NCBI GenBank assembly: GCA_963710725.1
Contig: CAVQBJ010000002.1
Span: 186,001 to 250,000 of the forward strand
Direction: 5' to 3'
Source: CAVQBJ01 sp963710725
Lineage (GTDB): Bacteria > Actinomycetota > Thermoleophilia > Solirubrobacterales > Solirubrobacteraceae
DNA length: 64,000 nucleotides
A program made the position numbers and the translations under genes. This document shows, piece by piece, positions 25,624 through 39,042 of the stretch (positions are counted from its first letter, which is position 1; every line of letters begins with the position of its first letter). The notes beneath the pieces are model-generated. The model was not told the DNA's origin, made no database searches, and saw only the letters and a list, made by a program, of their open reading frames with translations.

Positions 25624-27626
25624 GCCACTGCATCCTCGTCGTCGAGGACAACCCGATCATGCGGCGCATGCTGCGCCTGACGCTCGCCAGCGCCGGTCAC
25701 CAGGTGCTCGAGGCACCCGACGGTCACTCCTGCCTCGATGTCGCCGCCGAGCGCTCGCTCGACGCGGTGGTGCTCGACCTCGGTCTCCCCGACGTCGACG
25801 GTGCCGAGCTGCTGGAGCTCCTCCGCGCCGAGCCGGGCCGCGAGCGACTGCCCGCGATCGCCCTCTCGGGGATGGCCAAGCGCCGCGGCGACCCCGAGCT
25901 CGAACGCTTCGAGGAGTTCCTCATCAAGCCGGTCGAGCCGTCCCGGCTCATCGACGCCGTCGCTCGCGTGCTCGCCGCGCCGACCGTGCCGCGTCTCGTG
26001 GCCGATCGGTCGCGGCATGTCCTCGTGGCCGACGACGACGACGTGCAACGCCACCTGCTCGTGCTGCGCCTGCGCCAGCTCGGCTATGAGGTGACGCCGG
26101 CCGCCGACGGGCAGACGGCGCTCGAGTCCGCGCTCGCCAACCCGCCGGACGCCGTCATCAGCGACGTGCTCATGCCCGGCCTCGACGGCTTCAGGCTCTG
26201 CCAGGCGCTGCGCACCGACGAGCGCTTCTCCGACGTGCACGTGATCCTGACGTCATCGGCCTACGTCGAGGACGGCGACCGCGAGCTCGCCACGGCGTCC
26301 GGCGCCGACGGGCTCATCGAGCGCACGCCCGAGCTCGAGGGGGTGCTCGACGCGCTCAGCGACGCGCTCGACGCCGACGGGCCGCTCCCGGAGGCCGAGG
26401 TCACCTCGCTCGTCGAGGAGCAGCACGCCGAGCGGGTCGCCAACCAGGCCGATCGCCAGGCCGCGGAGAACGCGCGCCTGCGCAGCCGCCTCGCGCTGCA
26501 GTCGGTCGAGCTGTCGGTCCTCGGCAGCCTCAGCGACATGCTGACGAGCCCGATCGGAGTCGAGCCGGCGCTCGACGAGGTCCTCACGAGCTGCGCGGAC
26601 ATGACCGGCATCAGCCGGGCGGCGATCTACCTGCGCGGCGACAACGGGCAGTTCTCGCTCGCCGCCGACGTCGGCTTCCTCCAGCGCGACGGCCTCGAGG
26701 ACTTCTACGGCGCCGCGTACGTCCTCCAGGCGGCCGTCTCGGAGGAGCACGCGATCAGCGTGCCGTCCTCACGCGTCGACGAGGGGACGGCGGCGCGCCT
26801 GCTCTCCCAAGCTCGCCTCGACTGCATCGTCGTGGCGCCGCTGGTCAGTGACGGCGTCGGCCTCGGGGCCGTCGCCTTCGGCACGAACGGCCGCGCCCCG
26901 TCCGAGGAGGAGCACGCGTTCATCCGCGCGGTCGCCGGCCAGCTGCGCCAGGCGCTCGCGCTCAAGCGGACGGTCGAGGCGCTCGGCCGCTCGCAGCAGC
27001 GCACGATCGAGCGGCTCGCGCTCGCCGCCGAGTTCCGGGACAGCGACACCGCCAACCACACCGAGCGCGTGAGCCGCTACTGCGCGCTGCTCGGGCGCCT
27101 CGCCGGCCTCGACGAGCGCCGGTGCGAGCTGCTGCGGCTCGGCAGCATGCTGCACGACATCGGCAAGCTCGGCGTGCCCGACACGATCCTGCTCAAGCCC
27201 GGGCCGCTGACGGCGCCGGAGCGCATCGAGATGCAGCGCCACACCGAGTACGGCTACCACATCCTCGCGGCGGGGGACGACGAGCTCCTCGACATCGCGG
27301 CGGTCGTCGCCCTCACCCATCACGAGCGCTGGGACGGCGCCGGCTACCCGCGCGGGATCTCGGGCACCGACATCCCGCTCGAGGGCCGGATCGCCGCCGT
27401 CGCCGACGTCTTCGACGCGGTGACCTCCGACCGTGTGTACCGCCCGGCGATGGCGCTCGAGCCGGCGATCACGCTGCTGCGCGACGGACGCGGCCACCAC
27501 TTCGATCCGTCGCTGCTCGACGTCTTCCTCGAGGCGCTGCCGGAGATCCTCACGATCCGCGACGAGTGCCTGTTCGCCGAGGGCGACGGACCGCGCGAGC
27601 TGCTGCGCCGCGACCTCGCCAGCTGA
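25620..27626 (+). CDS. REC-REC-GAF-HD-GYP response regulator, cyclic-di-GMP phosphodiesterase
   Basis: 668 residues; the ATG overlaps the previous stop (ATGA). Domains in order: REC1 (about 1-122, acceptor D53 in VLDLGLPD), REC2 (about 135-250, VADDDD and SDVLMPG), a coiled-coil-like linker, GAF (about 310-460) and HD-GYP (about 475-640). LHDIGKLGVPD and GAGYPRG are intact, so c-di-GMP hydrolysis is expected. The three genes 24236-27626 form a phosphorelay unit that ends in second-messenger breakdown. GAF may add ligand control. Having two receivers suggests input from more than one kinase. Confidence 0.93.
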   Translation: MSHCILVVEDNPIMRRMLRLTLASAGHQVLEAPDGHSCLDVAAERSLDAVVLDLGLPDVDGAELLELLRAEPGRERLPAIALSGMAKRRGDPELERFEEFLIKPVEPSRLIDAVARVLAAPTVPRLVADRSRHVLVADDDDVQRHLLVLRLRQLGYEVTPAADGQTALESALANPPDAVISDVLMPGLDGFRLCQALRTDERFSDVHVILTSSAYVEDGDRELATASGADGLIERTPELEGVLDALSDALDADGPLPEAEVTSLVEEQHAERVANQADRQAAENARLRSRLALQSVELSVLGSLSDMLTSPIGVEPALDEVLTSCADMTGISRAAIYLRGDNGQFSLAADVGFLQRDGLEDFYGAAYVLQAAVSEEHAISVPSSRVDEGTAARLLSQARLDCIVVAPLVSDGVGLGAVAFGTNGRAPSEEEHAFIRAVAGQLRQALALKRTVEALGRSQQRTIERLALAAEFRDSDTANHTERVSRYCALLGRLAGLDERRCELLRLGSMLHDIGKLGVPDTILLKPGPLTAPERIEMQRHTEYGYHILAAGDDELLDIAAVVALTHHERWDGAGYPRGISGTDIPLEGRIAAVADVFDAVTSDRVYRPAMALEPAITLLRDGRGHHFDPSLLDVFLEALPEILTIRDECLFAEGDGPRELLRRDLAS

Positions 27627-27675
27627 ACGCCTGAGTCGGGAATCCCCCGGCCCGCCGCGGCGGAGAGCGCGCCGC

Positions 27676-27681
27676 TACCGT
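27676..27681 (+). promoter_or_regulatory. Candidate -10 box TACCGT (leaderless rnz)
   Basis: TACCGT ends 8 nt before the GTG at 27690, with no ribosome-binding site between. Similar boxes precede several other SD-less starts in the window. Confidence 0.4.
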
Positions 27682-27689
27682 GGGGCGCA

Positions 27690-28697
27690 GTGGATCTGTC
27701 GTTGTTCTTCGCCGGCACCGCCGGATCGGTGCCGAGTGCGCGCCGCGGCCTTCCGGCCGTGCTCATCCGCCGCGGCGGCGACCGCGTGCTCATCGACTGC
27801 GGCGAGGGCACGCAGCGTCAGCTCGTGCGCTCGGTCGGCCTGTCCGACCTCGACGCGGTCTTCCTCACGCACTTCCACACCGATCACTGGCTCGGCCTCC
27901 CGGGCATGCTCAAGTCGTTCGACCTGCGCGACCGTGAGCGGCCGCTGACGCTCTACGGCCCGCGCGGCATCCACGATCTCGCGAAGATCATGCGCGTCAT
28001 CTATGGGCGGCTCGCCTACGAGCTCACGGTCGTCGAGGTCGAGCCGGCGCAGCCGGTGCGCTTCGATGGCTACTCGATCGTCGCCGTGCCCGTGCGCCAC
28101 CGAGGCACCGCGGTCGGCTACGCGCTCGTCGAGGACGAGCGCCCCGGGCGCTTCGACGCCGAGCTCGCCGAGCGCCTCGGCGTTCCGCCCGGCCCGGCCT
28201 TCGGCCGCCTGCAGCGCGGCGAGACGGTGAACGGTGTCGCGCCCGGGCAGGTGATCGGACCGGCGCGGCCGGGCCGCAAGATCGTGGTCTCCGGCGACAC
28301 CTCGCCGTGCGAGGCGCTCGCGGCCGCTGCGCACCGGGCCGAGCTGCTCGTGCACGAGGCGACCTTCTCCGAGGAGGAGCGCGACCGCGCGCGCCAGACC
28401 GGGCACTCGACCGCCCGCGGCGCCGCGCTGCTCGCCCGCGAGGCCGAGGTCGCGCTGCTCGCGCTCACCCACGTCTCGAACCGCTACGCGGGGCGTGAGC
28501 TGCGCGACGAGGCACGCGAGGTGTTCGCCGCATCCTGCGTGCCACGCGACTTCGACGCGATCGAGCTCCCGCTGCCCGAGCGCGGCGGGCCCGAGCTCGT
28601 GCGCTGGTCTGCGCCCCGCCCCGCGCCGCCGCCGGACGCCAACGCGCCCCAAGCGGTCGGCGAGGCGCTCGGATCGCCCGAGATCGCCGCCGGCTAG
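27690..28697 (+). CDS. rnz: Ribonuclease Z (tRNA 3' endonuclease)
   Basis: 335 residues from a GTG. The metallo-beta-lactamase signature THFHTDH (H61, H63, D65, H66) is present. So are the later ligands in VPVRHRG, VVSGDTSPC and the HEATF motif, the latter specific to tRNase Z. The enzyme cuts 3' trailers from tRNA precursors in the cytoplasm. Because the window's tRNA-Arg lacks an encoded CCA, such trailer removal before CCA addition is needed. Length is normal. A Pro/Ala tail of about 35 residues follows the core. Confidence 0.93.
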   Translation: MDLSLFFAGTAGSVPSARRGLPAVLIRRGGDRVLIDCGEGTQRQLVRSVGLSDLDAVFLTHFHTDHWLGLPGMLKSFDLRDRERPLTLYGPRGIHDLAKIMRVIYGRLAYELTVVEVEPAQPVRFDGYSIVAVPVRHRGTAVGYALVEDERPGRFDAELAERLGVPPGPAFGRLQRGETVNGVAPGQVIGPARPGRKIVVSGDTSPCEALAAAAHRAELLVHEATFSEEERDRARQTGHSTARGAALLAREAEVALLALTHVSNRYAGRELRDEAREVFAASCVPRDFDAIELPLPERGGPELVRWSAPRPAPPPDANAPQAVGEALGSPEIAAG

Positions 28698-28729
28698 CGT
28701 CGCGCCGCGCTGATACATTCCTCCCAACT

Positions 28730-28760
28730 CCTTTAACCCGGTCCGGTGAGGCCAGGAAGG
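28730..28760 (+). promoter_or_regulatory. PyrR-binding RNA hairpin over the pyrR ribosome-binding site
   Basis: The leader folds as CCTT(28730-28733)...AAGG(28757-28760), a TAA bulge, CC/GG, a C-A mismatch, GG/CC and CC/GG, capped by loop GGTGA. The sequence GGTCCGGTGAGGCC fits the Bacillus PyrR recognition consensus ARUCCNGNGAGGYU at all but the outer positions. The Shine-Dalgarno AGGAAGG (28754-28760) is in the 3' strand of the stem, and the ATG lies 6 nt later. PyrR bound with UMP would block translation of pyrR, as described for mycobacteria. No terminator follows, which favours translational control. Confidence 0.75.
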
Positions 28761-28766
28761 AAGACG

Positions 28767-29318
28767 ATGACCCAAGAGAAGACCGTCCTGGGCGAGGACG
28801 ACGTCAGGCGCGCACTGGTGCGCATCGCCCATGAGATCGCGGAGCGCAACGCCGAGGGCGATCCGATCGCGATCGTGGGGATCCACCGCCGCGGAGCCTT
28901 CCTCGCCGCGCGGCTGCAGCCGCTCGTCGCCGACCTCCTCGACGCCGACGTGCCGCTCGGCGATCTCGACATCAGCTTCTACCGCGACGACGTCTCGCTG
29001 CGTGCCGACGCGCCGGTCGTGAACGCCACCCACCTCGACTTCCCGATCGACGGGTGCACGGTGATCGTCGTCGACGACGTCCTCTTCACCGGGCGCACCG
29101 TGCGCGCGGCGATCGAGGCGCTGTTCGACTACGGCCGCGCCGGCCGCGTTCAGCTCGCGGTGCTCGCGGACCGTGGCCACCGCGAGCTGCCGATCCGTCC
29201 CGACTACGTCGGCAAGAACCTGCCGACGGCGCGCAGCGAGCGGGTCAACGTGCGCGTGCGCGAGGTCGACGGCGTCGACGAGATCACGATCACGCCGCCG
29301 CTGGAGGCGCTCGTATGA
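28767..29318 (+). CDS. pyrR: PyrR, pyrimidine operon regulator / uracil phosphoribosyltransferase
   Basis: 183 residues. The type I PRTase fold is shown by the PRPP loop VIVVDDVLFTGRT (about 90-102) and the start IVGIHRRGAFLAARL. PyrR binds the pyr mRNA leader when UMP is high and has weak uracil phosphoribosyltransferase activity. It is the first gene of the operon and its own ribosome-binding site is inside the matching RNA hairpin. The ATG at 28767 was preferred over an upstream start because of that site. Its stop overlaps the pyrB ATG (ATGA), so repression would pass down by coupling. Confidence 0.95.
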   Translation: MTQEKTVLGEDDVRRALVRIAHEIAERNAEGDPIAIVGIHRRGAFLAARLQPLVADLLDADVPLGDLDISFYRDDVSLRADAPVVNATHLDFPIDGCTVIVVDDVLFTGRTVRAAIEALFDYGRAGRVQLAVLADRGHRELPIRPDYVGKNLPTARSERVNVRVREVDGVDEITITPPLEALV

Positions 29319-30280
29319 GACACCTGCTTTCGATCAACGATCTCGACCGCGCCGGCATCGAGCGGATCGTCGAGCGCGCGGCCTCGTTCGCCGAGGTGTC
29401 CGATCGCGAGATCAAGAAGGTGCCGACCCTGCGCGGCCGGCTCGTCGTCAACCTCTTCTACGAGGCCTCGACGCGCACCCGTTCGAGCTTCGAGCTCGCC
29501 GCCAAGCGCCTGTCCGCGGACGTGCTGAACTTCGCCGCGTCGGGATCGAGCGTGGAAAAGGGGGAGTCCCTGCGCGATACGGTCGCCACGCTCTCGGCCT
29601 ACGGGCCGGATGCGCTCGTCGTGCGCTGCCCCGACGTCGGCGGCGCGGCGCTCGTCGCCGCCTGGACCCCCGCCGCGGTCGTGAACGCCGGCGACGGCAC
29701 CCACGAGCACCCGACGCAGGCGCTGCTCGACGTCTATACGCTCGTCCGGCGCCTCGGCTCGCTGGAGGGACGCCGCATCTGGATCGTCGGGGACGTGCTG
29801 CACTCGCGCGTGGCCCGCTCGAACATCCTCGCCTTCACCCGGATGGGCGCGCAGGTGACGGTATGCGGCCCGCCGACGCTCATCCCGCGCGGGATCGAGT
29901 CGCTCGGCGCCACCGTGCGCTACGACCTCGAGGATGTGCGCGAGGCCGACGTCGTCTATGCGCTGCGGATGCAGAACGAGCGCATGCGCGGCGCCTACGT
30001 TCCGTCGCTGAGCGAGTACGTCTCGCGCTACCAGATCAACGCGCGCCGGCTCGCCCCGCGCCAGCTGCTCATGCACCCCGGACCGGTCAATCGCGGCGTC
30101 GAGCTGGCGTCCGACGTCATCGACTCCGCCCAGGCGCTCATCACCACGCAGGTGCAGGCCGGGGTCGTCGTGCGCATGGCCGTGCTGTACGAGCTGCTCG
30201 CCGGCGCGCGCTCCGGGCCCGCCGCGCCCGGGTCGCGCGACACCTCGACGCTCACCCCGACCGAGCCCCAGCTCGCATGA
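29315..30280 (+). CDS. pyrB: Aspartate carbamoyltransferase catalytic chain
   Basis: 321 residues; ATG overlaps the pyrR stop. Carbamoyl-phosphate-binding ASTRTRSSFE (S52-T55) and HPTQALLD (about 131) are both intact, as is MHPGPVNRG near the end. It joins carbamoyl phosphate and aspartate in the first committed step of pyrimidine synthesis. No pyrI regulatory chain is present in the window, as usual for Actinobacteria, so allosteric control by PyrI is not expected. The C-terminus has a short Ser/Pro tail. Confidence 0.96.
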   Translation: MRHLLSINDLDRAGIERIVERAASFAEVSDREIKKVPTLRGRLVVNLFYEASTRTRSSFELAAKRLSADVLNFAASGSSVEKGESLRDTVATLSAYGPDALVVRCPDVGGAALVAAWTPAAVVNAGDGTHEHPTQALLDVYTLVRRLGSLEGRRIWIVGDVLHSRVARSNILAFTRMGAQVTVCGPPTLIPRGIESLGATVRYDLEDVREADVVYALRMQNERMRGAYVPSLSEYVSRYQINARRLAPRQLLMHPGPVNRGVELASDVIDSAQALITTQVQAGVVVRMAVLYELLAGARSGPAAPGSRDTSTLTPTEPQLA

Positions 30281-30371
30281 GCGGCGAAGCCGCGGTCAAG
30301 CGAGCCGGGATGGTCGCCTCGCTGCGCTCGCGCTCCGTCACCGCGAGGGCCGGCCGGACGGAGGCCCGGGC

Positions 30372-30375
<4 letters not shown>
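30277..30375 (+). CDS. 32-residue ORF linking pyrB and pyrC
   Basis: This short ORF starts with an ATG overlapping the pyrB stop (ATGA at 30277-30280) and ends with a TGA overlapping the pyrC ATG (ATGA at 30372-30375). The peptide is basic (MSGEAAVKRAGMVASLRSRS then Arg/Ala-rich). Overlap at both ends fills the only gap in an otherwise overlapping operon, so ribosomes leaving pyrB could reach pyrC without release. It may be a coupling leader rather than a functional peptide. GGAGG sits 7 nt before the pyrC ATG. Confidence 0.4.
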
Positions 30376-31708
<1,333 letters not shown>

Positions 31709-31712
<4 letters not shown>

Positions 31713-32281
31713 GCGCCGCCACCGCGCCGAACGTCCGGACGAGCCCGCTGCTGCTCGATCGCCACCGCAGCACGCTCGTCGTGGTCGACGTGCAGGAGGC
31801 GTTCGCCACGGCGGTCGAAGGCTTCGACACGCTCGTCTCCCGCGCGGCGATCCTCGTCCAGGCGGCTCGAGTCCTCGACGTCCCGGTCGTGGTCACCGAG
31901 CAGTATCCGCGCGGGCTCGGCAGCACGGTCGAACCGCTGCTCGAGCACCTCGACGGCGTCCCGCGTCTGCCCAAGACCGTGTTCTCGGCCGCGCGGGCCG
32001 ACGGCTTCGAGCTTGCGCCCGCCCGCGACCAGGTCGTGGTCTGCGGCATCGAGGCGCACGTGTGCGTCAACCAGACTGTCTGCGACCTCACCGCCGCCGG
32101 GCGCCAGGTGCACGTCGTCGCCGACGCGGTGGCCTCGCGGGCCGCCGCGGACCGCGTCGTCGCCCTCGAGAAGATGCGGCGCACCGGGGCGCTGCAGACC
32201 TCGGTCGAGATGGCCGCGTTCGAGTGGCTGCAGGCCGCCGGTGGCCCGGAGTTCAAGGCCATCCAGGGGCTCGTCAAGTGA
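31709..32281 (+). CDS. Isochorismatase-like cysteine hydrolase in the pyr operon
   Basis: 190 residues with the family triad: D27 in VVVDVQEAF, K89 in LPKTVFSA and C119 in GIEAHVCVNQT. The AHVCV wording and size place it with YcaC-like hydrolases, which act on amide or carbamoyl-type substrates. It lies between pyrC and carA with 4-nt overlaps on both sides (ATGA, GTGA), so it is made with pyrimidine enzymes. A plausible job is removal of a damaged or carbamoylated pyrimidine intermediate. That is inference from position; it has no standard place in the pathway. Confidence 0.85.
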
Positions 32282-33422
32282 GCGCCGAGGGCTACGTCCT
32301 GCTCGAGGACGGCAGCCGCTTCCCCGGTCTGGCCTGCGGAGCGCGCGGGCCGGTGACCGGCGAGGTCGTGTTCAACACGGCGATGTCGGGCTACCAGGAG
32401 TCGATGAGCGACCCGAGCTACGCCCGCCAGATCATCGCGTTCTGCTACCCGCACATCGGCAACTACGGCGTCAGCGCGCGGGCGATGGAGTCCGACCGTG
32501 TGCACGCGCGCGGGGCGATCATGCGCGGCGCCGTCAACTACGAGGACGCCGCCACCGCCGAGGGCGGGTGGCTGGACTGGCTGCGCGATTGCGGGGTGCC
32601 GGCGATCACCGACGTCGACACGCGCGCGCTCGTGCGCCACATCCGCGACGCCGGCGCGATGCGCGGCGGGATCTTCCCGGCGACGATCGACGTGGGGGAG
32701 GCGATGCGCCTGGTGGAGGCCGAGGCGCCGATGAGCGGCCTTGACCTCGCGCGTGAGGTGACGCCAGAGCGCGTCACCTCGCTCGAGCCGACGGCGGCCC
32801 GCGATGACGGCTCCGAGCCGCTCGTGGCGATGATCGACACCGGCGTGAAGGACTCGATCGTCGCCCATCTGCGCGCGCAGGGCGCGCGCGTCGTGCTGCA
32901 TCCGTGCTCGGTGTCGGCCGACGAGCTGCTGGGCGGATCGCCCGACGCGGTGTTCCTCGCCAACGGGCCCGGCGACCCGGCGGCGCTTGACTACATCGTC
33001 TCGACGGTCCGCGGCGTCGTCGGGCGGGTGCCGGTCTACGGCATCTGCCTCGGCCACCAGCTGCTCTGCCGCGCCGTCGGGCTGGAGACGTTCAAGCTGC
33101 CGTTCGGCCACCACGGCTGCAACCATCCGGTGAAGGACCTCACCACCGGGTCGATCGAGATCACGAGCCAGAACCACGGCTTCGCCGTGCTCGGCCCCGG
33201 TGGCGAGCGCACGATCGAGGAGGACGAGCCCGTGCGCTGGGAGACCGACTTCGGGGCCGCCGAGCTGACGCACATCAACCTCTACGATCGCACCGTCGAG
33301 GGGCTGCGGCTGCGCGACGTCGTCGGCGCGACGGTGCAGTACCACCCCGAGGCGGGGCCGGGACCGCACGACGCCCAGCACCTGTTCGGTCGCTTCGTCG
33401 GCGAGATGGTCCAGGCCGGCTG

Positions 33423-33423
<1 letters not shown>
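32278..33423 (+). CDS. carA: Carbamoyl-phosphate synthase small (glutaminase) chain
   Basis: 381 residues from a GTG overlapping the hydrolase stop. An N-terminal CPSase domain (GEVVFNTAMSGYQE) precedes the class I glutaminase with Cys in GICLGHQLL and His/Glu in YHPEAGPGPHD. It frees ammonia from glutamine for the large chain, feeding both pyrimidine and arginine synthesis. The ITSQNHGFAV motif is normal. Its stop overlaps the carB ATG by one base (TGATG). No second carA is in the window. Confidence 0.96.
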
Positions 33424-36626
<3,203 letters not shown>

Positions 36627-36630
<4 letters not shown>

Positions 36631-37493
36631 GCGCGACGCTCGCCGGCCCCCACCCCGAAGGGGGTGCCGAGCCCGCGCGCTCGCGGGCGCCGTTCGGACG
36701 TCGCGTGGCGCCGCTGTGCGAGGTGCGCGCACTCGGTGCCTACCGCCTCCTCGGAGCCATCGATCCCACCGGGGTCGTGCCTCGGGCCGGGCAGTTCTAC
36801 ATGCTCGCCGCGGCCGGGCGCTGGGGCGGCGAGGCCGACGCGCGCCCGTTCCTCGCGCGTGCCTGCTCGGTCGCGCGCGCGACGCCGATGAAGGACGGCG
36901 TGCGCCTGGACTTCCTGCTCGAGGACGTCGGCCCCGGGACGCATCAGCTCTGCGCGTGCGAGTCGGGGGACGCGCTCGAGATCGTGGGGCCCCTCGGGCT
37001 CGGCTTCAGTGCCCCGGGCGGCGAGCGCAGCGCCGTGCTCGTCGGCGGCGGGGTCGGGATCGCGCCGCTGGCGATCTGGCAGGACGAGCTGCGCGGGGCG
37101 GGCAGCGAGCACGCCGTCCTGCTCGGCTTCCGCGACCGGGACCACGCCGAGGGGGCGGTGCTCCTGCACGACGCGGCGGTCGCCACCGACGACGGCAGCG
37201 TCGGTCGCCCTGGACTCGTCACCGACCTGCTCGCCGCCGAGCTCGACCGGACGTCGGACGCGGAGGTCTTCGCCTGCGGGCCGCCGCCGATGCTCGAGGC
37301 GGTGCGTGCGCTGTGCGAGCAGCGCGGCGTCGCGGCCCAGCTCGCGCTCGAGGCGGGGATGGCCTGCGGTTACGGCGCCTGCTACGGCTGCGTCGTGGCC
37401 ACCCGCGACGGCGGCTACCTGCGCGTCTGCGTGGACGGCCCGGTGGTGGATGCCGCCCGGCTGGCGACGGCGCTCGCGCCCGGGCACGCATGA
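36627..37493 (+). CDS. pyrK: Dihydroorotate dehydrogenase electron-transfer subunit PyrK
   Basis: 288 residues from a GTG overlapping the carB stop (GTGA). A ferredoxin-reductase-like domain binds FAD (RACSVARA in place of the usual RPxS box) and NAD (GGGVGIAPLAIWQ, and CGPPPML). The C-terminal 2Fe-2S motif has four cysteines in GMACGYGACYGC and VCVDG. PyrK passes electrons from PyrD to NAD in the class 1B enzyme. The first 25 residues are a disordered extension. The ATGA overlap with pyrD matches their joint complex. Confidence 0.93.
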
Positions 37494-38467
37494 GCGCCGC
37501 CGCGCACGTCCGGGCGCCCGGCGGCGACGCGGACCCGACGGCCGGTGGCGGTCCGGGGCGCCCGCGGCAGGCCGCCGAGCTGCCGCTCGAGTTCTGCGGC
37601 CTGCGCCTCGCGCACCCGGTCATCAACGCCTCGGGCACCTTCGACCTGCTCGCGGCCGCCGACGCGTTCGTCGGCCTGTTCGACCCGTTTCCGTTCGCGG
37701 CCTTCGTGTCCAAGACGATCACGCTCGCCCCGCGCGGCGGGAATCCGGCGCCGCGGCTGTGGGAGGCGCCGGCCGGCCTCATCAACTCGATCGGCCTGCC
37801 CAACCGCGGGCTGGCCGGCTACCTCGAGCGCGATCTCCCGGGCCTGAGCGCGCTCCTCGGCGACGTGCCGCTCATCACCAACGTGATGGGCGCCACCGGT
37901 GAGGAGCTGGCGGCGCTCGTCGAGCCGCTCGATGCCCGCCCCGAGGTGGCCGCGATCGAGCTCAACGTGTCCTGTCCAAACGTGCACACCGGTCTCGACC
38001 TCGGCGCCGATCCCCGCGAGCTCGAGGCCGCGCTGGCGCTCGTCCGGCCCCGTACCGTCAAGCCGCTCATCGTCAAGCTGACGCCGAACGCGGCCGATGT
38101 GCCCGGGGTCGCCGCCGCCGCCGAGGCGGCCGGCGCCGATGCCGTGTCGCTCATCAACACCTTGCGGGCCATGGCGCTGTGCCCCGGATCGCAGACTCCA
38201 TGGCTCGGCGGCGGAACCGGCGGACTGTCCGGTCCGGCCATCCGATCGGTCGCGCTGGCGCAGGTTGCCGGGGTCGCCGCGCGCGTGGCGATCCCCATCG
38301 TCGGCATGGGAGGCGTGCAGGACGCCGCGCACGCCCGAGAGCTGCTCGATGTGGGCGCGACCCTCGTCGCGGTCGGAACCGAGAGCTTTCGCGACCCCGG
38401 GGCGGGAGCGCGGATTGCGGCCACATTGCAGGCTTCCCCCGCAAACGGCGGCATTTCGACCGGGTGA
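37490..38467 (+). CDS. pyrD: Dihydroorotate dehydrogenase, class 1B catalytic subunit
   Basis: 325 residues. The FMN barrel has HPVINASGTFD, SKTITLAPRGGNP and LINSIGLPN. The catalytic base cysteine is in NVSCPNVHTG, the class 1 form, and VSLINTLRAMA fits subtype 1B. It oxidises dihydroorotate to orotate, using PyrK and NAD as acceptor. About 35 N-terminal residues are Pro/Gly-rich and not part of the fold. It is the last gene of the operon; pyrE and pyrF are not seen here. A hairpin at 38467-38489 follows the stop directly. Confidence 0.95.
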   Translation: MSAAAHVRAPGGDADPTAGGGPGRPRQAAELPLEFCGLRLAHPVINASGTFDLLAAADAFVGLFDPFPFAAFVSKTITLAPRGGNPAPRLWEAPAGLINSIGLPNRGLAGYLERDLPGLSALLGDVPLITNVMGATGEELAALVEPLDARPEVAAIELNVSCPNVHTGLDLGADPRELEAALALVRPRTVKPLIVKLTPNAADVPGVAAAAEAAGADAVSLINTLRAMALCPGSQTPWLGGGTGGLSGPAIRSVALAQVAGVAARVAIPIVGMGGVQDAAHARELLDVGATLVAVGTESFRDPGAGARIAATLQASPANGGISTG

Positions 38468-38489
38468 GGGCCCCCTCGGGGTGGGCCCT
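38467..38489 (+). terminator. Terminator-like hairpin after pyrD
   Basis: AGGGCCC (38467-38473) pairs with GGGCCCT (38483-38489) around a 9-nt loop, starting at the last base of the pyrD stop. Only a short TTAT follows, so it may be a weak intrinsic terminator or work with Rho. The rest of the 157-bp gap is AT-richer and carries the mIHF promoter. Confidence 0.5.
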
Positions 38490-38587
38490 TATACCAAAAA
38501 GCCCTGCAATTCTGCTTGAAAACAGTCGACCAACCTGAACACGATTCAACCTCAGCTTCAGGTGTAGATGAATTCAGCAAGTTGCGC

Positions 38588-38615
38588 TTGAACGCCGTGC
38601 GACGGTGTGTAGACT
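38588..38615 (+). promoter_or_regulatory. Promoter of the mIHF gene (TTGAAC-16-TAGACT)
   Basis: TTGAAC (38588-38593) and TAGACT (38610-38615) are separated by 16 nt, the clearest -35/-10 pair in the window. Transcription would start near 38622-38625, at the GTG start codon, giving a leaderless message. Confidence 0.6.
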
Positions 38616-38624
38616 CGGCCTCCA

Positions 38625-38966
38625 GTGGTGCCGCCCTCCAACACAGCCTTCAAGCAGTCGACGGCGCCGGAACGATCCCTTCATCAGCGTATGGATGCGC
38701 TCGCTCGAGCGAACCAGATTCGGACCGAGCGAGCGCAGCTGAAGCGCGATCTGAAGGCCGGCCGGCTCTCGATTCACGCGCTGCTTCTCCACCCGCCCGA
38801 GTACGTCGAGACGGCGAAGGTCTTCGACATGCTGCTCGCCGTCCCCAAGTACGGGCGCGTGAAGGTCAACAAGATCCTGGCCCAGTGCCGTATCTCGCCG
38901 AGCAAGACGATCGGCGGGCTGTCCGAGCGCCAGCGCTCAGAGCTCGTCTCGCTGCTGCGGCGCTAG
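38625..38966 (+). CDS. mihF: Integration host factor, actinobacterial type (mIHF)
   Basis: 113 residues. The C-terminal 90 match mIHF: RAQLKRDLKAG helix, MLLAVPKYGRVKVNKIL and the helix-two-turn-helix end PSKTIGGLSERQRSEL. mIHF is a nucleoid protein that bends DNA and is essential in mycobacteria. Its place just upstream of gmk is the classic actinobacterial arrangement. The GTG at 38625 sits 9 nt after a -10 box; an internal ATG at 38691 would also keep the whole fold. There is no Shine-Dalgarno at either, so a leaderless GTG is preferred. Confidence 0.9.
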   Translation: MVPPSNTAFKQSTAPERSLHQRMDALARANQIRTERAQLKRDLKAGRLSIHALLLHPPEYVETAKVFDMLLAVPKYGRVKVNKILAQCRISPSKTIGGLSERQRSELVSLLRR

Positions 38967-39042
38967 CGGATCGACGCCGGGTCGCACGCCCGGGGCCCAG
39001 CGCGCGCCGTGGTGATACCTCCGCAACGGTGTCTAGGGTGAC

